Source: Nereida sp965655635
GTDB taxonomy: Bacteria > Pseudomonadota > Alphaproteobacteria > Rhodobacterales > Rhodobacteraceae
Assembly (NCBI RefSeq): GCF_965655635.1
Contig: NZ_CBFHHE010000029.1
Coordinates: forward strand, 1 to 24,415
Reading direction: 5' to 3'
Length of the DNA: 24,415 nt
Below the pieces are notes generated by a model that saw only the letters and a program-made list of their open reading frames with translations, searched no databases and was not told the origin of the DNA. Below are positions 6,675 through 14,237 of the stretch, one piece after another. The stretch's first letter is position 1; every line of letters starts with the position of its first letter. Made by a program: the position numbers and the translations under genes.

Positions 6675-8618
6675 TTAGCCTTTTCGGTTCATCCGGTTTT
6701 CGATCAGATCGTCCACCACACTTGGGTCCGCAAGTGTTGAGGTGTCGCCCAGTGTCGCAAAGTCATCTTCGGCGATCTTGCGCAAAATACGGCGCATGAT
6801 TTTGCCTGAGCGCGTTTTTGGCAAACCCGGTGCCCATTGGATCAGATCCGGCTTGGCGATTGGCCCGATTTCTGAACGTACCCATGTTTCAAGCTCTTTG
6901 CGAAGCGCGTCTGATGGTTCTTCACCGGTCATCAGGGTGACATAGGCGTAAATACCTTGGCCTTTGATGTCATGAGGATAACCCACAACAGCGCTTTCGG
7001 CGACTTTGGCATGCGCGACCAATGCGCTTTCAACTTCCGCCGTGCCCATTCGGTGGCCGGATACGTTGATCACGTCGTCTACACGGCCGGTGATCCAGTA
7101 ATCACCGTCTGCGTCGCGGCGGCAGCCGTCACCTGTGAAATAGTAGCCTTTGTAGTCTGAGAAATACGTCTTCTCAAAACGTTCATGGTCACCCCAAACA
7201 GTGCGCATTTGACCCGGCCAGCTGTCTTTGATGACCAGAACGCCTTCAACGTCATTACCGTGGATCTCCTCGCCAGAGGTTGCATCCAGAACCGCAGGCT
7301 CAATGCCGAAGAACGGTTGTTGCGCCGATCCCGGCTTAAGGGTTGTTGCGCCAGGCATCGGTGTCATCAAGTGACCGCCCGTTTCTGTTTGCCACCATGT
7401 GTCAACGATGGGGCAGGTACCTTTGCCGACAACGTCGTTGTACCAGTTCCATGCCTCTGGGTTGATCGGCTCACCAACCGTGCCCAAAATCTTGAGCGCT
7501 GACAAATCGCATTTCTCCACAAACTCGTTACCTTGCCCCATCAAGGCGCGGATGGCCGTTGGGGCAGTGTAGAATTGGTTTACGCTGTGCTTTTCACAAA
7601 CCTGCCAAAAACGGCTGGCATCGGGATACGTCGGCACGCCTTCAAACATCACTGTGGTCGCGCCATTGGCGAGAGGGCCGTAGACGATATAGCTGTGGCC
7701 CGTGACCCAGCCCACGTCCGCGGTGCACCAATAGACGTCGCCGTCGTGGTAATCGAACGTGTACTGATGGGTCATTGCCGCATAGACAAGATATCCGCCT
7801 GATGTGTGCACAACGCCCTTCGGCTGACCGGTTGAGCCGGATGTATAAAGGATGAACAGCGGATCTTCGGCGCCCATCTCAACGGGGGCGAATCTGGTGT
7901 CTGCTTTTGCGGCCAAGGCGTTGTAATCAACGTCGCGGTCAGTCCACGCTACGTCACCACCTGTACGTTTTACCACAAGGCTCTTCACGCCTGCGTCACA
8001 GCTTTCAAGTGCTTTGTCGGTGTTGGATTTCAGCGCAGTGTTGCGTCCACCGCGGGGGGCTTCATCAGCGGTAATCACAACTTTCGCTTCGCAGCCGTTG
8101 ATCCGTGATGCCAGCGCATCCGGTGAGAAACCAGCAAACACGATTGAGTGGATCGCACCCATCCGTGCGCAGGCCAGCATGGCATAGGCAGCTTCGGGGA
8201 TCATCGGTAGGTACAGCACAACGCGGTCACCTTTGGTGACGCCAAGATCTGCAAGCACATTCGCCATGCGGCAGGTGTTGTCGTGCAACTCTTGGTAGGT
8301 GATGTGCTTGGCTTCGTCCGTCGGGCTGTCAGGCTCCCAGATGATCGCAGTTTGGTTGGCGCGTGTCGCAAGATGGCGGTCGATACAGTTGGCGGCCACG
8401 TTCAGCGTGCCGTCTGCGTACCAATTGATTTTCACTTGACCCAGTGTGTAATCGACATCTTTGACTTCAGTGAATGGCTTGATCCAATCGATGCGTTTGC
8501 CTTCCTTGCCCCAGAACGCGGCGGGGTCGGCGATGCTTGCGGCGTATGTCTTGGCATAGCCTTCCGCATCAATATGGGCGTTTTTTGCAAATTCGGGTGA
8601 GGGGCTCAGGTCAGACAT
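6675..8618 (-). CDS. acs: Acetyl-CoA synthetase (acetate--CoA ligase, AMP-forming)
   Basis: Activates acetate to acetyl-CoA through acetyl-AMP, the high-affinity route for acetate assimilation in the cytoplasm. The protein has 647 residues from this start. It shows the adenylate-forming motif YTSGSTGQPKG (258-268), WWQTETGGH, and YFTGDG followed by GRVDDVINVSGHR near the hinge. Lys606 in PKTRSGKIMRR is the catalytic lysine that is reversibly acetylated in this family. An in-frame upstream TTG exists, but the ATG at 8618 has AAGGAGG about 8 bases before it and gives the usual start. It lies directly downstream of the five-gene ABC importer on the same strand, beyond a 14-bp hairpin, near a SLC5-type sensor kinase system. 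Confidence 0.97.
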   Translation of the reverse strand: MSDLSPSPEFAKNAHIDAEGYAKTYAASIADPAAFWGKEGKRIDWIKPFTEVKDVDYTLGQVKINWYADGTLNVAANCIDRHLATRANQTAIIWEPDSPTDEAKHITYQELHDNTCRMANVLADLGVTKGDRVVLYLPMIPEAAYAMLACARMGAIHSIVFAGFSPDALASRINGCEAKVVITADEAPRGGRNTALKSNTDKALESCDAGVKSLVVKRTGGDVAWTDRDVDYNALAAKADTRFAPVEMGAEDPLFILYTSGSTGQPKGVVHTSGGYLVYAAMTHQYTFDYHDGDVYWCTADVGWVTGHSYIVYGPLANGATTVMFEGVPTYPDASRFWQVCEKHSVNQFYTAPTAIRALMGQGNEFVEKCDLSALKILGTVGEPINPEAWNWYNDVVGKGTCPIVDTWWQTETGGHLMTPMPGATTLKPGSAQQPFFGIEPAVLDATSGEEIHGNDVEGVLVIKDSWPGQMRTVWGDHERFEKTYFSDYKGYYFTGDGCRRDADGDYWITGRVDDVINVSGHRMGTAEVESALVAHAKVAESAVVGYPHDIKGQGIYAYVTLMTGEEPSDALRKELETWVRSEIGPIAKPDLIQWAPGLPKTRSGKIMRRILRKIAEDDFATLGDTSTLADPSVVDDLIENRMNRKG

Positions 8619-8705
8619 TTTGTCAGCCTCCTTCAATCAATTGGTCAGGGAGCGATTACGACAGCGCCACAGGGGACTGTACAGAATAAATAGAACGAGT
8701 GGGGT

Positions 8706-8757
8706 ATGTGCGCCGCGCCAAACACCAGTTTTGTGATGGCGCAGGCGCGGCGCACAT
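8706..8757 (-). terminator. Strong 14-bp hairpin between ABC operon and acs
   Basis: ATGTGCGCCGCGCC (8706-8719) and GGCGCGGCGCACAT (8744-8757) are perfect complements around a 24-base loop. It lies just after the last ABC gene on the minus strand and about 90 bases before acs. There is no T-run immediately after it, so it could be a partial terminator or an RNA processing and stability element separating importer and acs expression. Confidence 0.6.
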
Positions 8758-8770
8758 GAAGGTGAGGTGC

Positions 8771-9526
8771 TTAAATCGCGAGGTACTCAGCGCGCAGCTC
8801 GGCGTTTTCCAGAACCTCTTGAGCGGTGCCGTCAAAGACGATGCCACCAGTATCAAGGATCACCGCACGGTCGGCCAACTCAAGAGCACGCACAGCGTTC
8901 TGCTCAACGATAACAGTTGTGATGCCCTGCTCTTTGATAGTCATCAGCGTCTTTTCGATCTCGTCGACGATGACGGGTGCAAGACCTTCGTAAGGCTCAT
9001 CAAGCAGCAGCACTTTGATGTCGCGGGCAAGTGCACGGGCAATCGCGAGCATCTGCTGCTCACCACCCGATAGGGTAATGCCCTCTTGTTTGCGACGCTC
9101 ACCAAGGCGTGGGAACATCTCGTAGAGGCGCTCATGGGACCAACCGATGGGCGGTGCAATCTGTGCCAGTGTGATGTTTTCCTCAACGGTCAAGCCGGGG
9201 ATGATGCGACGGTCTTCTGGCACAAGGCCCAGACCCGCACCGGCAGCTTGGTGGCTGGACATTTGGTGAAGCGGCTGGTGGTCGAGCCAAATCTCGCCCT
9301 TGCGTACTTCGGGGTCACCCATGCGCGCGATGGAGCGCAGGGTTGATGTTTTGCCAGCACCGTTGCGGCCCAAGAGTGCGAGGATTTCACCTTCGTGGAC
9401 GTTAAAGCTGACGCCTTGCACGATGTAGCTTTCGCCGTAGTAGGCGTGCATGTCCCAAACGCTGAGGAATGCTGGTGCAGTCGCGGCTTGGTTGGCGTTT
9501 TTGCTGAAGTCGGGTTTTACATTCAT
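8771..9526 (-). CDS. HAAT-family ABC transporter ATP-binding protein (LivF-like)
   Basis: Cytoplasmic ATPase subunit of a branched-chain-amino-acid-type (HAAT) importer. The 251-residue protein has Walker A GRNGAGKT (53-60), signature LSGGEQQ (152-158), Walker B LLLDEP (173-178) and the H-loop region VIVEQN. These match the LivF type, which lacks the insertion seen in LivG. It is the last of five genes (binding protein, LivH, LivM, LivG, LivF order), 17 bases after the LivG-like gene. The family transports amino acids, urea, amides or small carboxylates, so the name LivF is used by type only. Its neighbours, acs and a carboxylate-type sensor, suggest a carboxylate substrate, which is inference. 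Confidence 0.92.
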   Translation of the reverse strand: MNVKPDFSKNANQAATAPAFLSVWDMHAYYGESYIVQGVSFNVHEGEILALLGRNGAGKTSTLRSIARMGDPEVRKGEIWLDHQPLHQMSSHQAAGAGLGLVPEDRRIIPGLTVEENITLAQIAPPIGWSHERLYEMFPRLGERRKQEGITLSGGEQQMLAIARALARDIKVLLLDEPYEGLAPVIVDEIEKTLMTIKEQGITTVIVEQNAVRALELADRAVILDTGGIVFDGTAQEVLENAELRAEYLAI

Positions 9527-9543
9527 TGTTCTGTATCCTTCCC

Positions 9544-10302
9544 TTAATCCACGCTCTCGCCGAGGTAGGCTTCGCGTACTTTCGGGTGGCCCTTAATGTT
9601 TTCGGGCGTATCTTCGACCAACGGTGTGCCTTGTGCCAAAACGGTGATCCGCTCTGCCAGTGAGAAAACAACGTGCATATCGTGTTCGATGATCGCGATT
9701 GTGATGTCGCGCTCTTCTTTGATCTGCTTAAGAAGGTCGATTGTGTTGTTTGTATCTGCACGCGCCATGCCGGCTGTTGGCTCATCGAGCAGCAGCAGAC
9801 GTGGATCTTGTGACAAACACATCGCAATCTCGAGGCGGCGTTTATCACCGCGCGACATGGAGCCCGTCAGCATGTGACGTTTATCGGCCAAGTTCATGTC
9901 CTCAAGCATTTGCATCGCTTTGTCCTGCACTTCAGCCTGTGATGTCACAGAACCGATGGCGTTCATCGCAAATGCACCGTCACGCTTGGCAAAGCAGGGG
10001 ATCAACATGTTTTCCATAACGCTCAAATCTGTGAAAATTTCAGGCGTTTGGAACACACGGCTAATGCCCATTTGGCAGATTTCGAAGGGCGTGCGGCCCA
10101 AGACCGATTGCCCTTCGAAAGTGACCGATCCCGTGTCGGGGATCAGTTTACCGATCAGACAGTTCAGGAGGGTGGATTTACCCGCTCCGTTTGGACCGAT
10201 GATTGCGTGGACGCTGTTTTCTGCAACGCTGAGGTTAACATCACCAAGGGCTTGCAGACCGCCGAAACGTTTGTTGACCCCTTTGACTTCTAGAATACCC
10301 AT
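9544..10302 (-). CDS. HAAT-family ABC transporter ATP-binding protein (LivG-like)
   Basis: Second ATPase of the importer, 252 residues. Walker A GPNGAGKST is at 36-44 and Walker B LLLLDEP at 169-175. The signature reads MSRGDKR (149-155) rather than canonical LSGGQ, a variant seen in part of the LivG/UrtD family, so I do not treat it as inactivating. The segment after Walker A (SRVFQTPEIF at about 81-90) is typical of LivG-type subunits. It forms a heterodimer with the LivF-like subunit. It starts 12 bases after the stop of the permease gene upstream and belongs to the same operon. Confidence 0.92.
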   Translation of the reverse strand: MGILEVKGVNKRFGGLQALGDVNLSVAENSVHAIIGPNGAGKSTLLNCLIGKLIPDTGSVTFEGQSVLGRTPFEICQMGISRVFQTPEIFTDLSVMENMLIPCFAKRDGAFAMNAIGSVTSQAEVQDKAMQMLEDMNLADKRHMLTGSMSRGDKRRLEIAMCLSQDPRLLLLDEPTAGMARADTNNTIDLLKQIKEERDITIAIIEHDMHVVFSLAERITVLAQGTPLVEDTPENIKGHPKVREAYLGESVD

Positions 10303-10314
10303 AATTCAGGCTCC

Positions 10315-11514
10315 TTATTCTGCGGGTTCGACGTCGGCGGATGATTTTTCATCGGCCTTCGCTTTGCGTTTGAACATTGCACCGACGCGCTGTCCGCCTT
10401 CAACCAAACCACCGGGCAGGAAGATAACGACAAGCATGAATACGATACCAAGTGTTAGGTGCCAGCCTTTACCGATAAACGGGTATATCATTGCAACAAT
10501 CACATCTTCGAGGCCATCAGGCATAAAGGCAAACCACTGGTGCAGCACGGTTCCATTGATTTTGGAGAAGATGTTCTCGAAGTATTTGATCATACCCGCG
10601 CCCAGAACGGGTCCGATTAATGTGCCTGCGCCGCCAAGGATGGTCATCAAAACAACCTCACCAGATGCAGTCCACTGCATCCGCTCTGCGCCTGCAAGCG
10701 GGTCCATTGCAACCATCAGACCACCAGCAAGGCCAGCGTACATACCTGAGATGACAAAGCATGCCAACATATAGGGCCGTGTGTTGAGGCCTGTGTAGTT
10801 CAGACGCTGTTGGTTTGATTTAATCGCACGCAACATCAGACCGAAAGGTGAGCGGAAGATACGGATCGCGGTGTAGAACGCCAAGATCATCACGACGGCG
10901 CACAAGTAGTAGCCCACGTTAAACGTGAAGGTCCAACCGCCTAAAACCATTTCTGCACTATCGCGCATTTGCATGCCGAATATTGCAGGAGCGGGAATGT
11001 TGCCCCCTGTGGAGGCAGTATCAAGGATGCGTGGATCGTTGAGCGCTGTTTGAAGGCCTGTTTCACCTCCAGTCACACCCTGCAAAACTGAAGCGGCTAG
11101 AGCAAAGGACATCTGTGCAAACGCTAGCGTCAGAATGGAGAAATAGATGCCGGAGCGTCGCAAGCTGATGTAGCCAATCGCGATTGAGAAGACACCTGCA
11201 ACAAGAGTCGAAACCAGAATGGCTGGAATCACATTAATTGTCAGAAGTTTCATCATCCAAACACCAGCGTAGCTGCCCACGCCGAGGAATGCGGCATGAC
11301 CGAATGAGAGGTATCCGGTCAGACCAAACAAGATATTGAAACCAATGGCAAAGATGCCAAAGATTAGAAAGCGCTGCATCAGGTCAGGGTAGCCCGCGTT
11401 AAACTGTGCCATCGCACTGTCAGAGGGGAAGGGGTTCAAAATGAACGGAGCAAACAATACAAGTCCTGCCACGATCAATAAAAGGTTAGCGTCTTTTTTG
11501 GCTATTCCGAACAT
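10315..11514 (-). CDS. HAAT-family ABC transporter permease (LivM-like)
   Basis: Inner-membrane permease of 399 residues with multiple hydrophobic helices. The LivM-type core is recognisable from GLTGYLSFGHAAFLGVGSYA (about 64-83) and a later LAGGLMVAMDPLAGAERMQW-like block, plus a conserved GGAGTLIGPVLGA loop that contacts the ATPases. The C-terminus is a charged cytoplasmic tail (KRKAKADEKSSADVEPAE). It partners with the LivH-like permease, whose stop is only 4 bases before this start, indicating translational coupling. Specificity cannot be read from the permease. Confidence 0.92.
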   Translation of the reverse strand: MFGIAKKDANLLLIVAGLVLFAPFILNPFPSDSAMAQFNAGYPDLMQRFLIFGIFAIGFNILFGLTGYLSFGHAAFLGVGSYAGVWMMKLLTINVIPAILVSTLVAGVFSIAIGYISLRRSGIYFSILTLAFAQMSFALAASVLQGVTGGETGLQTALNDPRILDTASTGGNIPAPAIFGMQMRDSAEMVLGGWTFTFNVGYYLCAVVMILAFYTAIRIFRSPFGLMLRAIKSNQQRLNYTGLNTRPYMLACFVISGMYAGLAGGLMVAMDPLAGAERMQWTASGEVVLMTILGGAGTLIGPVLGAGMIKYFENIFSKINGTVLHQWFAFMPDGLEDVIVAMIYPFIGKGWHLTLGIVFMLVVIFLPGGLVEGGQRVGAMFKRKAKADEKSSADVEPAE

Positions 11515-11518
11515 GGGA

Positions 11519-12550
11519 TCAGTCCTCCATCACGCCTTTGCGACCCATAAGGCCACGCGGACGTGTCAATAGAATTATAATGGCGACGAGGTAGATGATG
11601 ATCTGGTTGATACCAGGCACCGCCTCAATCACGGCTTGCAGGGAGGCAAAGCTCTCTAGGATGCCGAGCAAGAACCCAGCCAAGACTGCGCCGGGCAAGC
11701 TGCCCATGCCGCCAACAACAACCACAACAAAGGAGATCACGAGGAAGTCCATGCCCATGTGGTAGTTCGGTGGGTTGATCGGCGTGTACATGACACCCGC
11801 TAGCCCTGCGACGGCGGCGGCGATACCAAACATGATGGTAAAGCGGCGGTCGATGTTGATGCCCAAAAGCCCGACAGTCTCACGGTCAGCCATACCGGCG
11901 CGCACAACCATACCGAATGTCGTGAACTGCAAGAAGGCAAACACGCAAGCAATTAACACCATAGAGAATAGGAAATAGATAATCCGCCAATAAGGGTAGA
12001 TAATTTTGTTGGCTTCAAACCCCAGAATTGTACCGAAATCAAACGAGCCGGTAAACGCCTCGGGAGCGGGTGTTGGGATTTGGTTTGCGCCAAAATAATA
12101 TTTAATAATTTCTTGAATCACGATCGCCAAACCGAACGTCACAAGGATCTGATCAGCGTGGGGGCGGCTATAGAAATGCTTGATCAAACCACGCTCCATG
12201 ATCACACCAATCCCGATCATGATTGGGATAGCGAACAAGATCGAGAGCGGCACAGCCCAGTCGATAATCGATGCGCCTAGGCTTTCGCCGAAGATGTCAT
12301 GAAGATATGGCACCTCAACTTTGAGGGGGTTGCCTAAAAAGTCTGTGCGTGTTTCGTCCACAGTTGTGCGGCTCAGCGTGAGCAAGCGGCTCAGGGTCAC
12401 AGCGCAAAACGCGCCCATCATAAACAATGCCCCATGAGCGAAGTTCACGACACCCAAGGTGCCAAAAATGAGCGTCAAGCCAAGAGCAATCAACGCATAT
12501 GCGCTGCCCTTGTCCAGTCCGTTCAGGATTTGCAGGATAAACTGGTCCAT
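11519..12550 (-). CDS. HAAT-family ABC transporter permease (LivH-like)
   Basis: Inner-membrane permease of 343 residues. It opens with ILNGLDKGSAYALIALGLTL and GTLGVVNFAHGALFMMGAF, the LivH/BPD-transporter 2 family hallmark. A GGMGSLPGAVLAGFLLG loop (ATPase-coupling region) comes near the end, followed by a C-terminal RPRGLMGRKG. An extra-membrane insertion (about residues 64-92, rich in Thr/Asp/Glu) after the second helix is common in this subfamily. It follows the binding-protein gene after a 124-base spacer with a strong hairpin and precedes the LivM-like gene by 4 bases. Confidence 0.93.
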   Translation of the reverse strand: MDQFILQILNGLDKGSAYALIALGLTLIFGTLGVVNFAHGALFMMGAFCAVTLSRLLTLSRTTVDETRTDFLGNPLKVEVPYLHDIFGESLGASIIDWAVPLSILFAIPIMIGIGVIMERGLIKHFYSRPHADQILVTFGLAIVIQEIIKYYFGANQIPTPAPEAFTGSFDFGTILGFEANKIIYPYWRIIYFLFSMVLIACVFAFLQFTTFGMVVRAGMADRETVGLLGINIDRRFTIMFGIAAAVAGLAGVMYTPINPPNYHMGMDFLVISFVVVVVGGMGSLPGAVLAGFLLGILESFASLQAVIEAVPGINQIIIYLVAIIILLTRPRGLMGRKGVMED

Positions 12551-12624
12551 TTGGCCCCCCCTTGAGGTTCCCAGATTACAGGCAACACTTGCCTGATTTA
12601 GTCATGTATTGTTAAGTTTTAGGT

Positions 12625-12661
12625 GTCCTGTCCGCCGGTGCAGCTGCGTGGCGGACAGGAC
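12625..12661 (-). terminator. 12-bp hairpin between binding-protein and permease genes
   Basis: GTCCTGTCCGCC (12625-12636) and GGCGGACAGGAC (12650-12661) are perfect complements around a 13-base loop that itself contains GCAGCTGC. It starts 13 bases after the binding-protein stop on the minus strand and lacks a T-run. Such elements commonly protect the binding-protein transcript or cause partial termination, giving more binding protein than permease. Confidence 0.65.
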
Positions 12662-12674
12662 GAATGTCTAAGGC

Positions 12675-14012
12675 TTATGCCCCTGGGTTACATGAACCCA
12701 GATCGCCGCCGAAGATTGATGGATCGTAGGTAACCTGGCTGGCCGGCGTCACTTCCACGATTTCCAGCAAGTCGAACTCGTTTTCTGGGTTCTCTTTCCC
12801 CTTCACAACGAGCACGTCCTTGATGCACTGGTGATCTTCAGCACGGTAGAGCGTCTTGCCGTTACCCATGCCGTCAAACTCAAATCCTTCGAGGGCTTCG
12901 CCCACCGAACACGGGTTAAACGAGCCGCCACGTGCCACAGCATCCGCATACAGTAGGGTTTGCACGTAGCATGTGTGCGCAGCCTGGCTTGGTGGGAAGC
13001 CGTATTTTGTGCCGAATGACTTAACGAATGCTTTTGAGCCTTCGTCAGTCAGTGACCAGTGCCAGCCGGTCGAGCCAAAGATGCCGGCAACGTTTTTCCC
13101 AGCACCCTTCGCCATCAGGCGTGAGTAGAGTGGCACAACGATTTCGAAGTTCTTGCCGTTTGCTTGTGCAGCGCGCAGACCGAACTGAACAGCAGACGTC
13201 AGGGAGTTAACCATGTTTCCGCCGTAGTGATTCAGAACCAGAACATCGGCGCCGGAGTTAAGAACTGGAGCAACGTATGAAGAGAAGTCAGTCTGTGCCA
13301 GCGGTGTTTTAACAGCCGCAACAGTTTCCCAACCCATCGCTTCGGTTGATGTGCGAACAGCTTCTTCTGTGGTGTAACCCCAGTTATAGTCCGCTGTCAG
13401 GTGGTAGGCCTTACGGTCATTGCCGAAATTGGCGCCCAACACTGGAGCAAGCGCCGCACCGGTCATGTATGAGTTAAAGAAGTGACGGAAGCCATTGGCT
13501 TTCTTGTCTTTACCAGTGGTGTCGTTTGAGTGCGTCAAGCCCGCCATGAAGATGATGCCCGCTTCTTGGCAGAGCGCTTGAACAGCAACCGCAACACCGG
13601 AAGAAGAGCCGCCGGAAATCATGACAGCACCGTCTTTTTCGATCATGGAGCGTGCAGAGGCACGTGCCGCATCGGGCTTAGTCTGTGTGTCACCTGTTAC
13701 ATACTCGACTTTCTTGCCCAAGATGCCGTTACCTTCGAGTGCTTTTGAGCTGAATGTGTTAAGCATGCCGCCGTCGCCGCCACCGTTCAGGTGCTCAACA
13801 GCAAGTTCAAATGCGCGCAGCTCGTCAGCACCTTCGTCCGCATATGGGCCGGTTTGTGGTACGTTGAAGCCAAGTGTCACTGTGCTGCCTGTCGGCGCGT
13901 TAGTGAAACCAGAGTGGCCAGCAGCGTTCAGGTATGTAGGCAGAGCCAAACCTGCGCCGGCAACTGCGCCGGTCTTGATCACGCCACGGCGTGTCAGATT
14001 AGAATTAGACAT
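12675..14012 (-). CDS. ABC transporter substrate-binding protein, Tat-exported (HAAT/Peripla_BP_6 type)
   Basis: Periplasmic ligand-binding component of the importer, 445 residues. The N-terminus LTRRGVIK (6-13), followed by a hydrophobic stretch, is a twin-arginine signal, so it is probably exported folded. The body is a type I periplasmic binding protein, with FNVPQTGPYADEGADELRAF opening the first lobe, the ISGGSSSGVAVAVQALCQEA region, and the hinge and second lobe after it. GGGAGG-like purines lie shortly before the ATG on the minus strand. It is the first gene of the operon and is divergent from the ScfR-like regulator. The ligand is not determinable from sequence; proximity to acs makes a short-chain carboxylate a candidate. 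Confidence 0.92.
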   Translation of the reverse strand: MSNSNLTRRGVIKTGAVAGAGLALPTYLNAAGHSGFTNAPTGSTVTLGFNVPQTGPYADEGADELRAFELAVEHLNGGGDGGMLNTFSSKALEGNGILGKKVEYVTGDTQTKPDAARASARSMIEKDGAVMISGGSSSGVAVAVQALCQEAGIIFMAGLTHSNDTTGKDKKANGFRHFFNSYMTGAALAPVLGANFGNDRKAYHLTADYNWGYTTEEAVRTSTEAMGWETVAAVKTPLAQTDFSSYVAPVLNSGADVLVLNHYGGNMVNSLTSAVQFGLRAAQANGKNFEIVVPLYSRLMAKGAGKNVAGIFGSTGWHWSLTDEGSKAFVKSFGTKYGFPPSQAAHTCYVQTLLYADAVARGGSFNPCSVGEALEGFEFDGMGNGKTLYRAEDHQCIKDVLVVKGKENPENEFDLLEIVEVTPASQVTYDPSIFGGDLGSCNPGA

Positions 14013-14237
14013 CTAAGTCCTCCCTTAGTTTTGTTGGTAGTTGCCGCCCGTTTCCTCCCCGACCGGCAACACCATGCACTTATGTGCTTCAAGCAGCTTA
14101 GGCGGCTTTGTTAAGAATACAACAAATGTCGGTAACAAAACGATTTATTTGTAAAGAAAATCACAATATACTTGTGCATACTGTAAATTGATTTTCTCGC
14201 ACCTGCAGAAAGCCGTTGGAATGTCTGGATATTAATT
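14013..14237. promoter_or_regulatory. Divergent control region between binding protein and ScfR-like regulator
   Basis: A 225-base gap with AT-rich sequence from about 14100 to 14195 that must hold promoters for both directions. It contains a 7-bp inverted repeat GTTGCCG (14040-14046) / CGGCAAC (14064-14070) in the likely leader of the binding-protein gene. It also has a near-palindrome TTTGTAAA (14148-14155) that resembles the TTTGCAAA boxes known for the related actinobacterial regulators RamB and PrpR. I could not place convincing -35/-10 pairs. Confidence 0.4.

Noticed and set aside
9896..10774. Long plus-strand open frame opposite the ABC transporter genes
   Set aside because: It is antisense to two clearly identified genes, has no family resemblance, and its composition follows from codon usage on the other strand.
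8771..14012. Urea transporter (Urt) assignment of the importer
   Set aside because: No urease or urea carboxylase genes are nearby, and the subunits give no specific Urt signal; the neighbours point to acyl metabolism.
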